A DNA stretch of 64,000 bases, from contig NZ_JOOA01000002.1 of the NCBI RefSeq assembly GCF_000712055.1, positions 2,702,001 to 2,766,000 of the forward strand. Reading direction: 5' to 3'. Each line of letters starts with the position of its first letter. The first letter of the stretch is position 1. This document shows, piece by piece, positions 38,709 to 47,309 of the stretch. Made by a program: the position numbers and the translations under genes. The notes under the pieces were generated by a model. The model saw nothing but the letters and a program-made list of their open reading frames with translations. It had not been told where the DNA came from and made no database searches. The DNA comes from Ruminococcus sp. HUN007. GTDB taxonomy: Bacteria > Bacillota > Clostridia > Oscillospirales > Ruminococcaceae.

Positions 38709-39164
38709 ATGAAAAGAGTTATTACTTACGGTACATATGATTTACTCCATTATGGACATATCAATCTGTTAAGGAGAGCAAAAGCATTAGGTGATTATCT
38801 TATAGTAGTTCTTTCTTCCGATGAATTTAACTGGAATGAAAAACATAAGAAAACATATTTTACTTATGAGCAGAGAAAACAGCTTCTCGAATCTATTCGT
38901 TATGTAGATTTGGTTATTCCGGAGAATAACTGGCAGCAGAAGAGAAGTGACGTTCATGAATATCATGTTGATACATTTGTAATGGGCGATGACTGGAAAG
39001 GAAAATTTGATTTTCTGAAAGAAGAAGGTGTAGAAGTCGTTTATCTTCCACGTACTCCTGAAATCAGTAGCAGCCAGATGAAGAGAGATCTTCACGATAC
39101 TGATGAAGTAACTGAGGAAAGTAAAACTTCTCATGATGATTTGAATACTGATCCAGGAAAATAA
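38709..39164 (+). CDS. Glycerol-3-phosphate cytidylyltransferase-like protein (TagD family)
   Basis: 151 residues from ATG 38709 (AAGAAAGGAA upstream). The nucleotidyltransferase signature is complete: ITYGTYDLLHYGHINLLRRA (HxGH), WNEKHKKTYF, RYVDLVIPE and RTPEISSSQMKRDL (the RTxxISS motif). Family members make CDP-glycerol for teichoic acids or related CDP-alcohols for capsules. The C-terminal ~20 residues form an acidic tail beyond the usual ~130. An in-frame ATG at 38565 would add 48 poorly conserved residues and is less likely. No teichoic acid genes are adjacent; it follows a recombinase. Confidence 0.83.
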   Translation: MKRVITYGTYDLLHYGHINLLRRAKALGDYLIVVLSSDEFNWNEKHKKTYFTYEQRKQLLESIRYVDLVIPENNWQQKRSDVHEYHVDTFVMGDDWKGKFDFLKEEGVEVVYLPRTPEISSSQMKRDLHDTDEVTEESKTSHDDLNTDPGK

Positions 39165-39214
39165 AGTTTATTTCTATACATAATTTGGAGTAAAAGAATA
39201 AAGAAATAAAAAAA

Positions 39215-39248
39215 GCGACCGTAAGGATTTTTATTTCCTTACAGTCGC
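39215..39248 (-). terminator. Terminator of the Rpn-like gene, possibly bidirectional
   Basis: GCGACCGTAAGGA and TCCTTACAGTCGC form a 13-bp stem with one mismatch; on the minus strand a T-run (complement of 39208-39214) follows. It lies between the convergent genes ending at 39164 and 39279. Confidence 0.75.
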
Positions 39249-39278
39249 CCGTTAGCATATTCAGTTCAATTATCCGAA

Positions 39279-40277
39279 TCAGTGAGAAGTCAGCGCCTCA
39301 CTTGCTTTCTTAAACTCATCAACCGACATATTAGCTATTGATGCAGCATCGCTAAGTTTAAGTTTGCCGCTGTTTACATGATTTAAAAGTGATAAAAGAT
39401 ACTTATTTTCGGTTTCTTTTCTTCCTTTTTCTTCAGCCTCATCATAATCGTTAAAGATATCGAGATCTAAAATTGGACCTAACATAACGTCATCAACTCC
39501 TTTTCTTACATTGTCATAATTCTGAGCAAGCTGATCTGAAACGGCTTTTGTGCATTTCCCGATGGCTTTTAGGTGCATTGGATCAAGATCACCTTGATTC
39601 ACAAGAGCACACAGTTCTTTTTCAAGATATCTCAGATCATTAAGAATGACTTTAAGCTTTTCAGGATCATCATTGCATTCTTGAAACTGTTTCTCGTAGT
39701 TGAACAGATAAAACGGTATAAGCATAAATAGCTTCTTCTGTATTATTTCTTCAGCTGTATAGTTTTTCATTTTGATGACATTAACGTTTCTAATGGCCTC
39801 AGTGCCTTCTGAAACTTCAATTATCATCTTCATTTCATCAGGAATGGTTGAAATGTTCCTCAGATAAAGCACTGCAGTATTCGGGTACTTTACTCTGATT
39901 GTGTTGTCTTCAGTAACGCTGTTACGCAGAGCAAGCTGAGTGTCATATTCATAAAGACGGATCAGCATGTTAGTGCTGTACGGTTTGCTTTCACATTCCA
40001 GATGATAATTCTTGTTATTACCCGCGAAAACAGTGAAATTAGTATCTGTTATTCGCTCTTTGTACTTGTTGCTCTTTGCGTCAGAGCTTTTGTTTTTTTC
40101 TTCCGATTCCTTTTTTACGCTTTCTTCAGGCATTTCAATCATCTGTTCATTCTGATCAAAGACGATTTTTTCGTCGCCAGTGTAGTGTTCACTGAAGGTT
40201 TCATTAAGAAGCGGAAGAACAAGAGAACTGCATTTGTAGACCAGCGTTCTAAACGTTGTATCATAAACGTCTGCCAT
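39279..40277 (-). CDS. Rpn-family PD-(D/E)XK nuclease-like protein
   Basis: 332 residues. The N-terminal half matches the Rpn/PD-(D/E)XK 'transposase-like' nucleases common in gut Clostridia: RITDTNFTVFAGNNKNYHLECESKP carries the D...ExS-type catalytic pattern, followed by IRLYEYDTQLAL, PNTAVLYLR and a long helical C-terminal part with Lys/Glu-rich segments. The relatives promote RecA-independent recombination or act as mobile-element-related nucleases. The usual ExK or ExQ is ECES here. It has its own promoter and terminator and stands alone on the minus strand between plus-strand genes. AAAGGAA precedes ATG. Confidence 0.72.
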   Translation of the reverse strand: MADVYDTTFRTLVYKCSSLVLPLLNETFSEHYTGDEKIVFDQNEQMIEMPEESVKKESEEKNKSSDAKSNKYKERITDTNFTVFAGNNKNYHLECESKPYSTNMLIRLYEYDTQLALRNSVTEDNTIRVKYPNTAVLYLRNISTIPDEMKMIIEVSEGTEAIRNVNVIKMKNYTAEEIIQKKLFMLIPFYLFNYEKQFQECNDDPEKLKVILNDLRYLEKELCALVNQGDLDPMHLKAIGKCTKAVSDQLAQNYDNVRKGVDDVMLGPILDLDIFNDYDEAEEKGRKETENKYLLSLLNHVNSGKLKLSDAASIANMSVDEFKKASEALTSH

Positions 40278-40296
40278 TGTTTAGTTCCTTTCTTTT

Positions 40297-40325
40297 AGTA
40301 TAGCATATCCGGATTAGCTATACAA
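40297..40325 (-). promoter_or_regulatory. Promoter of the Rpn-like gene
   Basis: On the minus strand TTGTAT (40325-40320), a 17-bp spacer and TATACT (40302-40297). The leader is about 15-20 nt. Confidence 0.65.
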
Positions 40326-40389
40326 TGGTTTAAATTTACCATGGCATATATATATGATAACATATAAAAATGGCCATGTCTATGGGTTC

Positions 40390-40423
40390 GCCCTAAGAGG
40401 TAGCCGAAATGCCCTAAGAGGTA
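40390..40423. repeat. Paired direct repeat GCCCTAAGAGGTA upstream of glmS
   Basis: Two perfect 13-bp copies at 40390-40402 and 40411-40423, 21 bp apart (about two helical turns), in the divergent region between the Rpn-like gene and glmS. The spacing suggests an operator for a dimeric regulator. No glmS ribozyme core was found. Confidence 0.5.
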
Positions 40424-40541
40424 ATTTTTCTCCTAAAGTTTGGAAAGCACCGGTTAAATACCGTTACATATATAAATATATTACGTCTAAAAACTACAGA
40501 AAATATTGGAAATAATTTTAGATTTAAAGGAGTGCATGAAC

Positions 40542-42380
40542 ATGTGCGGAATAGTTGGATTTACAGGTAACACACAGGCAGCTCCGATCCTTCTGGACGG
40601 ACTTTCAAAGCTTGAATATCGTGGTTACGACTCGGCTGGTATAGCTGTTCGTAACGGTGAAAACAAAGTAGAAGTCATCAAGGAAAAAGGCAAGCTCAAA
40701 GTTCTTATCGACAAGACCAACAGCGGTAAGGCTGTAAAGGGTACGTGCGGTATCGGTCACACTCGCTGGGCTACTCATGGTGAACCGTCGGCAGTAAACG
40801 CTCACCCGCACAGTTCGGAAGACGGGAATGTAGTTGCAGTTCACAACGGTATTATCGAAAACTTCGCGGAACAGCGTGAGAAGCTTATCAAAAAAGGCTA
40901 TACTTTCGTTTCACAGACAGACACTGAAGTAGCTGTCAAGCTTATTGATTACTATTACAAGAAATACAATCTCGGACCTGTTGACTCTATCGCCAGAGCA
41001 ATGGTACGTATCCGCGGATCGTATGCGCTTTGCGTAATGTTTAAGGATTTTCTGGGTGAGATCTACTGTGCGCGTAAGGACAGTCCTATGATCATCGGTA
41101 TCACAAACGGTGAATCTTATGTTGCTTCTGACGTTCCGGCAATTCTTAAGTACACACGTAACGTTTACTACATCGGCAACATGGAGATCGCTAAGCTCGA
41201 AAAGGGTAATGTTACATTCTTCAATATTGACGGAGAAACAATAGAAAAGCCTCTTACCGAGATCAAGTGGGATGCGGAATCTGCTGAAAAGGGCGGATTT
41301 GAGCATTTTATGCTTAAGGAGATCCACGAACAGCCTAAGGTTATCCGTGATACTATCAATTCTGTTGTAAAGGACGGGGTTGTTTATTTCGATTCTGTAA
41401 ATCTTACGGACAAGGAAATGAAGAAGATCGACCAAATCTATATAGTAGCCTGCGGATCGGCTTATCATGTCGGTGTTGATCTTCAGTATGTAATTGAATC
41501 GCTTACTTCACTTCAGGTTCGTGTGGAACTTGCTTCCGAGTTCCGTTACAGAGATATGAGGATCAATAAAAACAGCCTTGTTATTGTTATCTCACAGTCA
41601 GGTGAGACTGCTGATACACTGGCTGCACTCAGAATGGCAAAGGACAGCGGAGTTAAGACTCTTGGTATTGTAAACGTAGTTGGCTCATCTATCGCCAGAG
41701 AAGCAGACAACGTATTCTACACACTTGCAGGTCCTGAGATCTCAGTTGCCACAACCAAGGCATACTCAACACAGCTCGTTGCCGGATATCTGCTTGCTCT
41801 TCAGTTTGCAAAGGCAAGAGGAGAAATAACTGATGAACGCTATGCTGAACTTATTGCTGAGATCAACTCCATACCTGAAAAGGTGGAAAAGATACTTGAA
41901 AACAAGGAACGCCTTCAGTGGTATTCAAACAAGCTCATCAATCTTTCAGACTCCTTCTTCATCGGCCGTGGCATTGACTATGCCATCGGCATGGAAGGAA
42001 GTCTTAAGCTTAAGGAGATAAGCTACATCCACTCCGAGGCATATGCAGCAGGTGAACTGAAGCACGGTCCTATCAGCCTTATTGAAGACGGAACAGTAGT
42101 TATAGCTGTTGTCACACAGACAAATCTTGTGGAAAAGACCATCAGCAACATGGTGGAAGTAAAGAGCCGCGGTGCAAAGGTCATGGCAGTTACAACTGCA
42201 GGCAACTACTTCCTTGAAGACACTGCTGAATTTGTATGCTACGTTCCGCAGATAGAACCGTTGTTTGCAGGAAGTTTATCGGTTATTCCGCTTCAGCTTA
42301 TCAGTTATTATGTTTCTATCGGCAAGGGATTTGACGTTGACAAGCCGAGAAATCTGGCTAAGTCGGTTACAGTTGAATAA
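40542..42380 (+). CDS. glmS: Glutamine:fructose-6-phosphate aminotransferase
   Basis: 612 residues. ATG 40542 is chosen over the ATG at 40536 because the mature enzyme needs Cys1 directly after Met (MCGIVGFTG); AAAGGAG lies 9 nt upstream. Glutaminase domain: Cys1, GHTRWATHG, HPHSSEDG, VHNGIIEN. Two SIS sugar-isomerase domains follow (ISQSGETADTLAALR; GRGIDYAIGMEGSLKLKEISY), and the C-terminus ends KSVTVE as in the family. It makes glucosamine-6-phosphate, the entry to peptidoglycan and UDP-GlcNAc. Confidence 0.97.
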   Translation: MCGIVGFTGNTQAAPILLDGLSKLEYRGYDSAGIAVRNGENKVEVIKEKGKLKVLIDKTNSGKAVKGTCGIGHTRWATHGEPSAVNAHPHSSEDGNVVAVHNGIIENFAEQREKLIKKGYTFVSQTDTEVAVKLIDYYYKKYNLGPVDSIARAMVRIRGSYALCVMFKDFLGEIYCARKDSPMIIGITNGESYVASDVPAILKYTRNVYYIGNMEIAKLEKGNVTFFNIDGETIEKPLTEIKWDAESAEKGGFEHFMLKEIHEQPKVIRDTINSVVKDGVVYFDSVNLTDKEMKKIDQIYIVACGSAYHVGVDLQYVIESLTSLQVRVELASEFRYRDMRINKNSLVIVISQSGETADTLAALRMAKDSGVKTLGIVNVVGSSIAREADNVFYTLAGPEISVATTKAYSTQLVAGYLLALQFAKARGEITDERYAELIAEINSIPEKVEKILENKERLQWYSNKLINLSDSFFIGRGIDYAIGMEGSLKLKEISYIHSEAYAAGELKHGPISLIEDGTVVIAVVTQTNLVEKTISNMVEVKSRGAKVMAVTTAGNYFLEDTAEFVCYVPQIEPLFAGSLSVIPLQLISYYVSIGKGFDVDKPRNLAKSVTVE

Positions 42381-42398
42381 GCCGGTAAGTAACAGGGA

Positions 42399-42878
42399 AT
42401 GCAGCAGGAGATTACACATCTTTTCTATATAATGGATTCTAAAAAAAATCACTTTGACAAACGCAGAATAATAATATTTACGTTATTCGTTATATACATC
42501 TTCTGTGTTTTCTATATAACATTATTAAACCGCGAACCTACGTACCGCCGGCGTGTACTTACGCCGCTGTGGGAATATCACAAGCTTCTGCATGAAGACA
42601 GTCATTACTGGTTTCAGCAGATCACATGTAACATCATCATGCTTGTTCCGTTCGGTGTATTTACCGGATACAGATTTAAGAAGATGACGATCATACAGGG
42701 CGCAGTCCTGGGCGGGGCGTTTTCTTTGCTTATTGAGATCACGCAGTATTTTACCAGAAGGGGACTGCTTGAATTTGATGATGTGCTTAACAACACGTTC
42801 GGTGCAGTTATCGGGTTTGTGTTTACTAAGCTTATCATTGCTTACAGGGAGCATAAACAGGCTTGTAAGTATTATTAG
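42399..42878 (+). CDS. VanZ-like membrane protein
   Basis: 159 residues with about four transmembrane segments: IIIFTLFVIYIFCVFYITLL, CNIIMLVPFGVFTGYRF, IIQGAVLGGAFSLLIEITQYF and NTFGAVIGFVFTKLIIAY. Motifs NIIMLVPFG, EITQYFTRRGLLEFDDVLNNTFG are diagnostic of the VanZ family (linked to low-level teicoplanin resistance in enterococci, otherwise of unknown function). Start: ATG 42399, 18 bp after glmS; ATG 42432 is an alternative that has no good ribosome binding site. Confidence 0.82.
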   Translation: MQQEITHLFYIMDSKKNHFDKRRIIIFTLFVIYIFCVFYITLLNREPTYRRRVLTPLWEYHKLLHEDSHYWFQQITCNIIMLVPFGVFTGYRFKKMTIIQGAVLGGAFSLLIEITQYFTRRGLLEFDDVLNNTFGAVIGFVFTKLIIAYREHKQACKYY

Positions 42879-42975
42879 GATGATAAACATAAGTCATCCG
42901 CAAAAATATTTATATCGGAAATTAGTTTTGATTATATTCAGTAATCAGATAATAATATAAAAAGGTGTGAAAAAA

Positions 42976-44481
42976 ATGGGAAAATGTATTGAACATTCAA
43001 AACGAACAATGATCATCGGCGGCGGTGTTGCCGGACAGATGCTGATGACGGAGATCAAGAATGCGCAGCATTCCGAGTATGAGGATGACAAGCTGGCGGC
43101 GCAGTTTGATCCGGTCTGCATCATTGACAACGATCCTGAAAAGATCGGTACGGAGATAATGGGGGTAAGGATAGTCGGTCCTTCGTCCGACATTCCGCAC
43201 TTTGCGAAGAAATTCAGGGTGGAACAGATCATTCTTGCCATTCCTTCACTTACTGAGGAACGACGCAAGCTGATCATTGACCTCTGTAACGAGACAAAGC
43301 TTCCGTTAAAGATCATACCATTCATCGGTAGTCTTCTACTTGATGACAATGCAAGTCTTCTCGGACAGGTTCGTGACATTAAAGTTGAAGAACTTCTTGG
43401 ACGAGATCCCGTTACGTTTAACAACCATAATATTAAAGCCTTTGTTCACGATAAAGTATGCATGGTAACTGGCGGTGGCGGTTCTATCGGCTCTGAACTT
43501 GTTCGCCAGATTTCTAAGTACAAGCCTAAGCAGGTTGTAATCGTTGATATTTATGAAAACAATGCCTACGAAATTCAGCAGGAACTTCTCATGGAATACG
43601 GTGATGATCTCAATCTTGTAACACTTATTGCATCTGTCCGTGACTACTACCGCATGAACCAGATCTTTAAGACGTACAAGCCGGATGTTGTGTTTCACGC
43701 GGCTGCACACAAGCATGTACCGCTTATGGAAGACTCACCGATGGAGGCTATCAAGAACAACGTTATCGGTACGTTCAACGTTGCTACACTTGCGCAGTAT
43801 CATAATGTAAAGAAGTTCGTTATGATCTCGACAGACAAGGCGGTAAACCCGACAAATGCGATGGGTGCGTCAAAGCGCTGCTGCGAGATGATTGTTCAGT
43901 TCCTCGCTCAGCAGAACGAAGGATGTACAGAATTCGTTGCAACACGTTTCGGTAACGTACTCGGTTCAAACGGATCGGTTATCCCGATATTCAAGAAGCA
44001 GATAGAGCAGGGCAAGCCGGTTACTGTAACTCATCCTGACATCATCCGGTACTTCATGACTATTCCGGAGGCGGTAAGCCTGGTAATGGAAGCCGCAGCG
44101 ATGGCCAAGGGCGGCGAGATATTCGTTCTCGACATGGGCAAGCCGGTAAAGATCGTGACCCTTGCGGAAAACCTTATCCGTATGTACGGCAAGGAGCCGT
44201 ATATTGATATTCCGATACGTTTTACAGGTCTTCGTCCTGGTGAGAAAATTAAGGAAGAACTTCTCATGATGGAAGAAGGGTTACAGAAGACTTCTAACAA
44301 GCTTATCTACATAGGCAAGCAGATTGAAATTGATGAGGAAACATTTGCATCTGACCTAAGAGAACTTCGTGATGCTGCTAAGAAGAACAATGAAAAGATT
44401 GCTCTTGAGGCACTACATAAGATGGTTCCGACGTTTACAACACCGGAAGCGTTCAATAGTAAAGTGCTAATGAACGTATAA
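42976..44481 (+). CDS. CapD/FlaA1-like nucleotide-sugar dehydratase-epimerase lacking the membrane domain
   Basis: 501 residues from ATG 42976 (AAAGGTG upstream). The N-terminal Rossmann-like part (TMIIGGGVAGQMLMTEI...VCIIDNDPEKIG) corresponds to the sensor-like domain found in CapD/PglF-type proteins, followed by the extended SDR domain: VCMVTGGGGSIGSELVRQ, HAAAHKHVPLME, STDKAVNPTNAMGASKR (catalytic region; Met where many have Tyr-x-x-x-Lys) and GLRPGEKIKEELL. These enzymes convert UDP-GlcNAc to 4-keto-6-deoxy sugars for surface glycans. The usual four N-terminal transmembrane helices are absent, so this form should be soluble. Dispersed-element copy 5 and a terminator follow. Confidence 0.85.
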   Translation: MGKCIEHSKRTMIIGGGVAGQMLMTEIKNAQHSEYEDDKLAAQFDPVCIIDNDPEKIGTEIMGVRIVGPSSDIPHFAKKFRVEQIILAIPSLTEERRKLIIDLCNETKLPLKIIPFIGSLLLDDNASLLGQVRDIKVEELLGRDPVTFNNHNIKAFVHDKVCMVTGGGGSIGSELVRQISKYKPKQVVIVDIYENNAYEIQQELLMEYGDDLNLVTLIASVRDYYRMNQIFKTYKPDVVFHAAAHKHVPLMEDSPMEAIKNNVIGTFNVATLAQYHNVKKFVMISTDKAVNPTNAMGASKRCCEMIVQFLAQQNEGCTEFVATRFGNVLGSNGSVIPIFKKQIEQGKPVTVTHPDIIRYFMTIPEAVSLVMEAAAMAKGGEIFVLDMGKPVKIVTLAENLIRMYGKEPYIDIPIRFTGLRPGEKIKEELLMMEEGLQKTSNKLIYIGKQIEIDEETFASDLRELRDAAKKNNEKIALEALHKMVPTFTTPEAFNSKVLMNV

Positions 44482-44537
44482 ATTGAAATGCTATTTGAAA
44501 TTATCTACCTATTATACTCATATTAACATGATATCTG

Positions 44538-44654
44538 TGAGGAAACGCTGATTTATTCATAAATCAGCGTGGGGCTCCGGGGCGAAGCCCCGCAAATCCC
44601 ACCTCCGGAAATCCGGCGAAGCCGGATTTCCGATATAATCAGTGTTTCCCTTAA
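44538..44654 (+). repeat. Dispersed palindromic element, copy 5
   Basis: 117 bp, ends TGAGGAAACGCTGAT and ATCAGTGTTTCCCTTAA. All three hairpins are perfect: CGCTGATTTA-TTCA-TAAATCAGCG; CGGGGC-GAA-GCCCCG; GGAAATCCGGC-GAA-GCCGGATTTCC. Relative to copy 1 the third stem has GG/CC in place of GT/AC, a compensatory pair change. It is situated between the CapD-like gene and its terminator. Confidence 0.9.
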
Positions 44655-44666
44655 GTAAAAAGATAC

Positions 44667-44717
44667 AAACGGACTGTGGCAGACGTAAAATATTTTTTCG
44701 TTTATCACAGTCCGTTT
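44667..44717 (+). terminator. Terminator of the CapD-like gene
   Basis: AAACGGACTGTG (44667-44678) pairs with CACAGTCCGTTT (44706-44717) across a long loop; TTGC follows. The loop itself contains a T-run. Modest terminator. Confidence 0.55.
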
Positions 44718-44720
44718 TGC

Positions 44721-44749
44721 TTGTATTTGATTCTGTGTTATGATATAAT
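44721..44749 (+). promoter_or_regulatory. Promoter of the GGDEF-EAL gene
   Basis: TTGTAT (44721-44726), a 17-bp spacer and an extended -10 TGATATAAT (TATAAT at 44744-44749). Confidence 0.7.
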
Positions 44750-44804
44750 TGTAAAGGAATTATCCGGTTTTACGGATGATCATCTTTTTAACAGAGGTGA
44801 GAAA

Positions 44805-47198
44805 ATGGCATCGGGAAAAAAATATCAGAAATTAAGCACAAAGTTTGCTTTGTCCTGTGTTTTGCCGGCCTCGCTGCTTCTGATCGCAGTATGCTGTGTA
44901 AGTCTTATGATCACAAGCAGAAATCTTTTGCAGTCCATGAGAAAATCAATGGAAATGCAGGCTACATCCCGTTCCGACGCTCTTGTTGATAGCCTCGATA
45001 AGGCTCTGTCCAATGCAGGCTTTCAGTCGAAGGTATACAACATTCAGCGTAACCTGAAAAACGAAGAATATGAAGGCGTCAGGGAAGTGCTTTCCCGTAT
45101 TTCCAGAAGCTCGTCCTGCTTTAACAATGTTTCTGTGTATGATTTTTCATCCGCAGATGCATGTAATGTTTATACGGAAAAATCAAACAGTTCAATAAAA
45201 TACACACCTGAATGGTATGATGAAGAACAGTTCAGTCAGTCAGAAGGTTATTTTGTAACTCAGGATATAACCCATAACGCAGACCGTACTCTTATGTACT
45301 ATGTATATCCTTTCAAATCGCCGGATTCTGATAAAAACGACCGCTGTTTTCTTGCCAGCGTCAGCAACGATGTTGCCCTGAGAATGCTGGAACTTTCAAA
45401 CGGCGTGGACGAAAGCCGCTGGATGATAGTTTCAGACAAAGGAAAAATTCTTTACCATTCAATGGAATATAAAAAAGAAGTCTTCGATATGATCGAAGAA
45501 AAGACGCAGAATGAAAGCGAACTTTCATCAATACATGAATTCAACGGCAGACTAATGCTGATCGTTGACAAAAAGATACCGGAAATCGACAGCATCAGGG
45601 TAATTTATGTTGTACCGGTCGAAAGAGCGCTGAAGGATATTACTGTAAGCCTTATTATAACCATCGGCCTTACGATCATCAGTATATGCATTCTTGCATT
45701 CTTTATTTCATACATGACAAAGCAGATGGTCGATGAGATAAAGGCTATCAGACAGAGTCTGAGCGGTATTCATGAAAAGAAGTTTGTCGGAGTTATCAAG
45801 TCTGAAAACCGTGATGAAATGGGTGATCTTGTTGATGATTTCAATAAAGTTATCAATCTTCTCACTTATCAGGCGGAGCACGATGAAAACACAGGTTTTT
45901 ACAATTCCAGAGCCTTTGCTGAAAAAGCCCGAAGGATCATTTCAGAAAATAAGGGCAGCAGCCGCTATGCGGTTATCAGATCGGACATTGACAATTTCAG
46001 CTTTATAAACGACATTTTTGACTGGTCAGTAGGAAACAGTATACTCAGGAAGATCGCAGCTATAATAAAGGATGTATTTAAGGATGCACCGCTTCACGGA
46101 TACCTCGGCAACGATATTTTTGTTGTGCTTTACAGGTACGATGAAGAGGACAACATGTACACCGATATAAAAAAAGCTGCCGACAGGATCAGAAAGTGTG
46201 ATAACAGGATACAGCTCGTACCGCATTTCGGTATTGCTGATGAGCTTGAACCTGAAACGGAAATAAGCGTTGCATGCGATTATGCAGGCGTTGCGCTCAA
46301 AACCATCAAGGGAAATATGCTCCGCGAATTCATTACCTACAACAACGATTTCAAGAATATGCACAATATGCAGAAATACGTTGAAAGCAATAAGCAGTCA
46401 GCCCTTGACAACGGTGACTTCTACATTCAGTTCCAGCCTAAATGCGACATTGTAACAGGTCGTGTTGTCGGAGCTGAAGCTCTTGTCAGATGGAAGAGAA
46501 GCGATACAGGTGAGATCATTCCGCCTGTTGAGTTCATACCTATTTTCGAAAAGAACGGATTTGTCATCACCCTTGACCGTTATGTCTGGGAGGAAACCTG
46601 CAAGGTTATAAAGCACTGGCAGGATATGGACTATCATGAGCTTCCGGTTTCAGTAAATGTGTCACGTGTTCATATAAACAATCCGCATTTTGTTGCTGAG
46701 CTTTATGCACTCGTAAGAAAATACGGAATAAAACCTGAACTTCTTGAGATCGAAATAACAGAGAGTGCTCTTCTTGAAAAAGGAGACGCAGAGCTCGAAA
46801 GCGTTATGGATGATCTTAAAACAAGAGGATTCAGACTTCTCATGGACGATTTTGCGTCCGGCTATTCATCACTTATTTCGCTTCAGAAGCTGCCTTTCGA
46901 TGTTATTAAGATAGACAAGGCTCTGATAGACGATGTTGATGATCAGGAAAACAGAAAGTTCGTGGCAGGTGCTGTTTCCTTCATCCTTGATCTCGGAAAG
47001 GAAATAGTAGTTGAAGGCGTTGAAAATGAAGTACAGCGAAAGATACTTGCTGAAGCGGGATGCAGCATCATTCAGGGCTTCTGCTTCTCAAAACCGCTTG
47101 ACATAGCAGATTTTGAAAAGATAGCATTTGCCGAAGATACGAACAGAAAAAATACGGATCCTTATGAAGATGATGATCCGCTTAATGAAGCATATTAA
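44805..47198 (+). CDS. Membrane GGDEF-EAL protein, probable c-di-GMP phosphodiesterase
   Basis: 797 residues from ATG 44805 (AGAGGTGAG upstream). An N-terminal membrane segment (about 14-38), an extracytoplasmic sensor region of ~250 residues, a second membrane segment (VSLIITIGLTIISICILAFF, about 290-312), a HAMP-like linker, a GGDEF domain, then an EAL domain. The GGDEF signature is degenerate (LGNDIF where GGDEF is expected), so cyclase activity is unlikely. The EAL side looks complete: EALVRW, SVNVSR, EIEITE, LLMDDFASGYSSL, VIKIDK, VVEGVE, IQGFCFSKPL. It should hydrolyse c-di-GMP, perhaps controlled by an external signal and GTP binding by the GGDEF remnant. Confidence 0.9.
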   Translation: MASGKKYQKLSTKFALSCVLPASLLLIAVCCVSLMITSRNLLQSMRKSMEMQATSRSDALVDSLDKALSNAGFQSKVYNIQRNLKNEEYEGVREVLSRISRSSSCFNNVSVYDFSSADACNVYTEKSNSSIKYTPEWYDEEQFSQSEGYFVTQDITHNADRTLMYYVYPFKSPDSDKNDRCFLASVSNDVALRMLELSNGVDESRWMIVSDKGKILYHSMEYKKEVFDMIEEKTQNESELSSIHEFNGRLMLIVDKKIPEIDSIRVIYVVPVERALKDITVSLIITIGLTIISICILAFFISYMTKQMVDEIKAIRQSLSGIHEKKFVGVIKSENRDEMGDLVDDFNKVINLLTYQAEHDENTGFYNSRAFAEKARRIISENKGSSRYAVIRSDIDNFSFINDIFDWSVGNSILRKIAAIIKDVFKDAPLHGYLGNDIFVVLYRYDEEDNMYTDIKKAADRIRKCDNRIQLVPHFGIADELEPETEISVACDYAGVALKTIKGNMLREFITYNNDFKNMHNMQKYVESNKQSALDNGDFYIQFQPKCDIVTGRVVGAEALVRWKRSDTGEIIPPVEFIPIFEKNGFVITLDRYVWEETCKVIKHWQDMDYHELPVSVNVSRVHINNPHFVAELYALVRKYGIKPELLEIEITESALLEKGDAELESVMDDLKTRGFRLLMDDFASGYSSLISLQKLPFDVIKIDKALIDDVDDQENRKFVAGAVSFILDLGKEIVVEGVENEVQRKILAEAGCSIIQGFCFSKPLDIADFEKIAFAEDTNRKNTDPYEDDDPLNEAY

Positions 47199-47202
47199 AT
47201 TG

Positions 47203-47230
47203 TCCGGTACTGAAAAGTACCGGATTTTTT
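47203..47230 (+). terminator. Terminator of the GGDEF-EAL gene
   Basis: TCCGGTACT-GAAA-AGTACCGGA (47203-47224), a perfect 9-bp stem with a GAAA tetraloop, then six T. Confidence 0.92.
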
Positions 47231-47244
47231 ATTTGTTTTTTGTA

Positions 47245-47273
47245 TGGAAATCGAATGGGATTTGTGATATAAT
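47245..47273 (+). promoter_or_regulatory. Promoter of the M16-lgt cluster
   Basis: TGGAAA (47245-47250), a 17-bp spacer and an extended -10 TGATATAAT (TATAAT 47268-47273). The -35 is weak. Confidence 0.5.
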
Positions 47274-47309
47274 ATAAAATGACGTATTTTTATTTAAAGG
47301 ATGGTGTAC

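Noticed and set aside
40426..40541. glmS ribozyme
   Set aside because: No recognisable ribozyme core or pairing pattern is present in the short leader.
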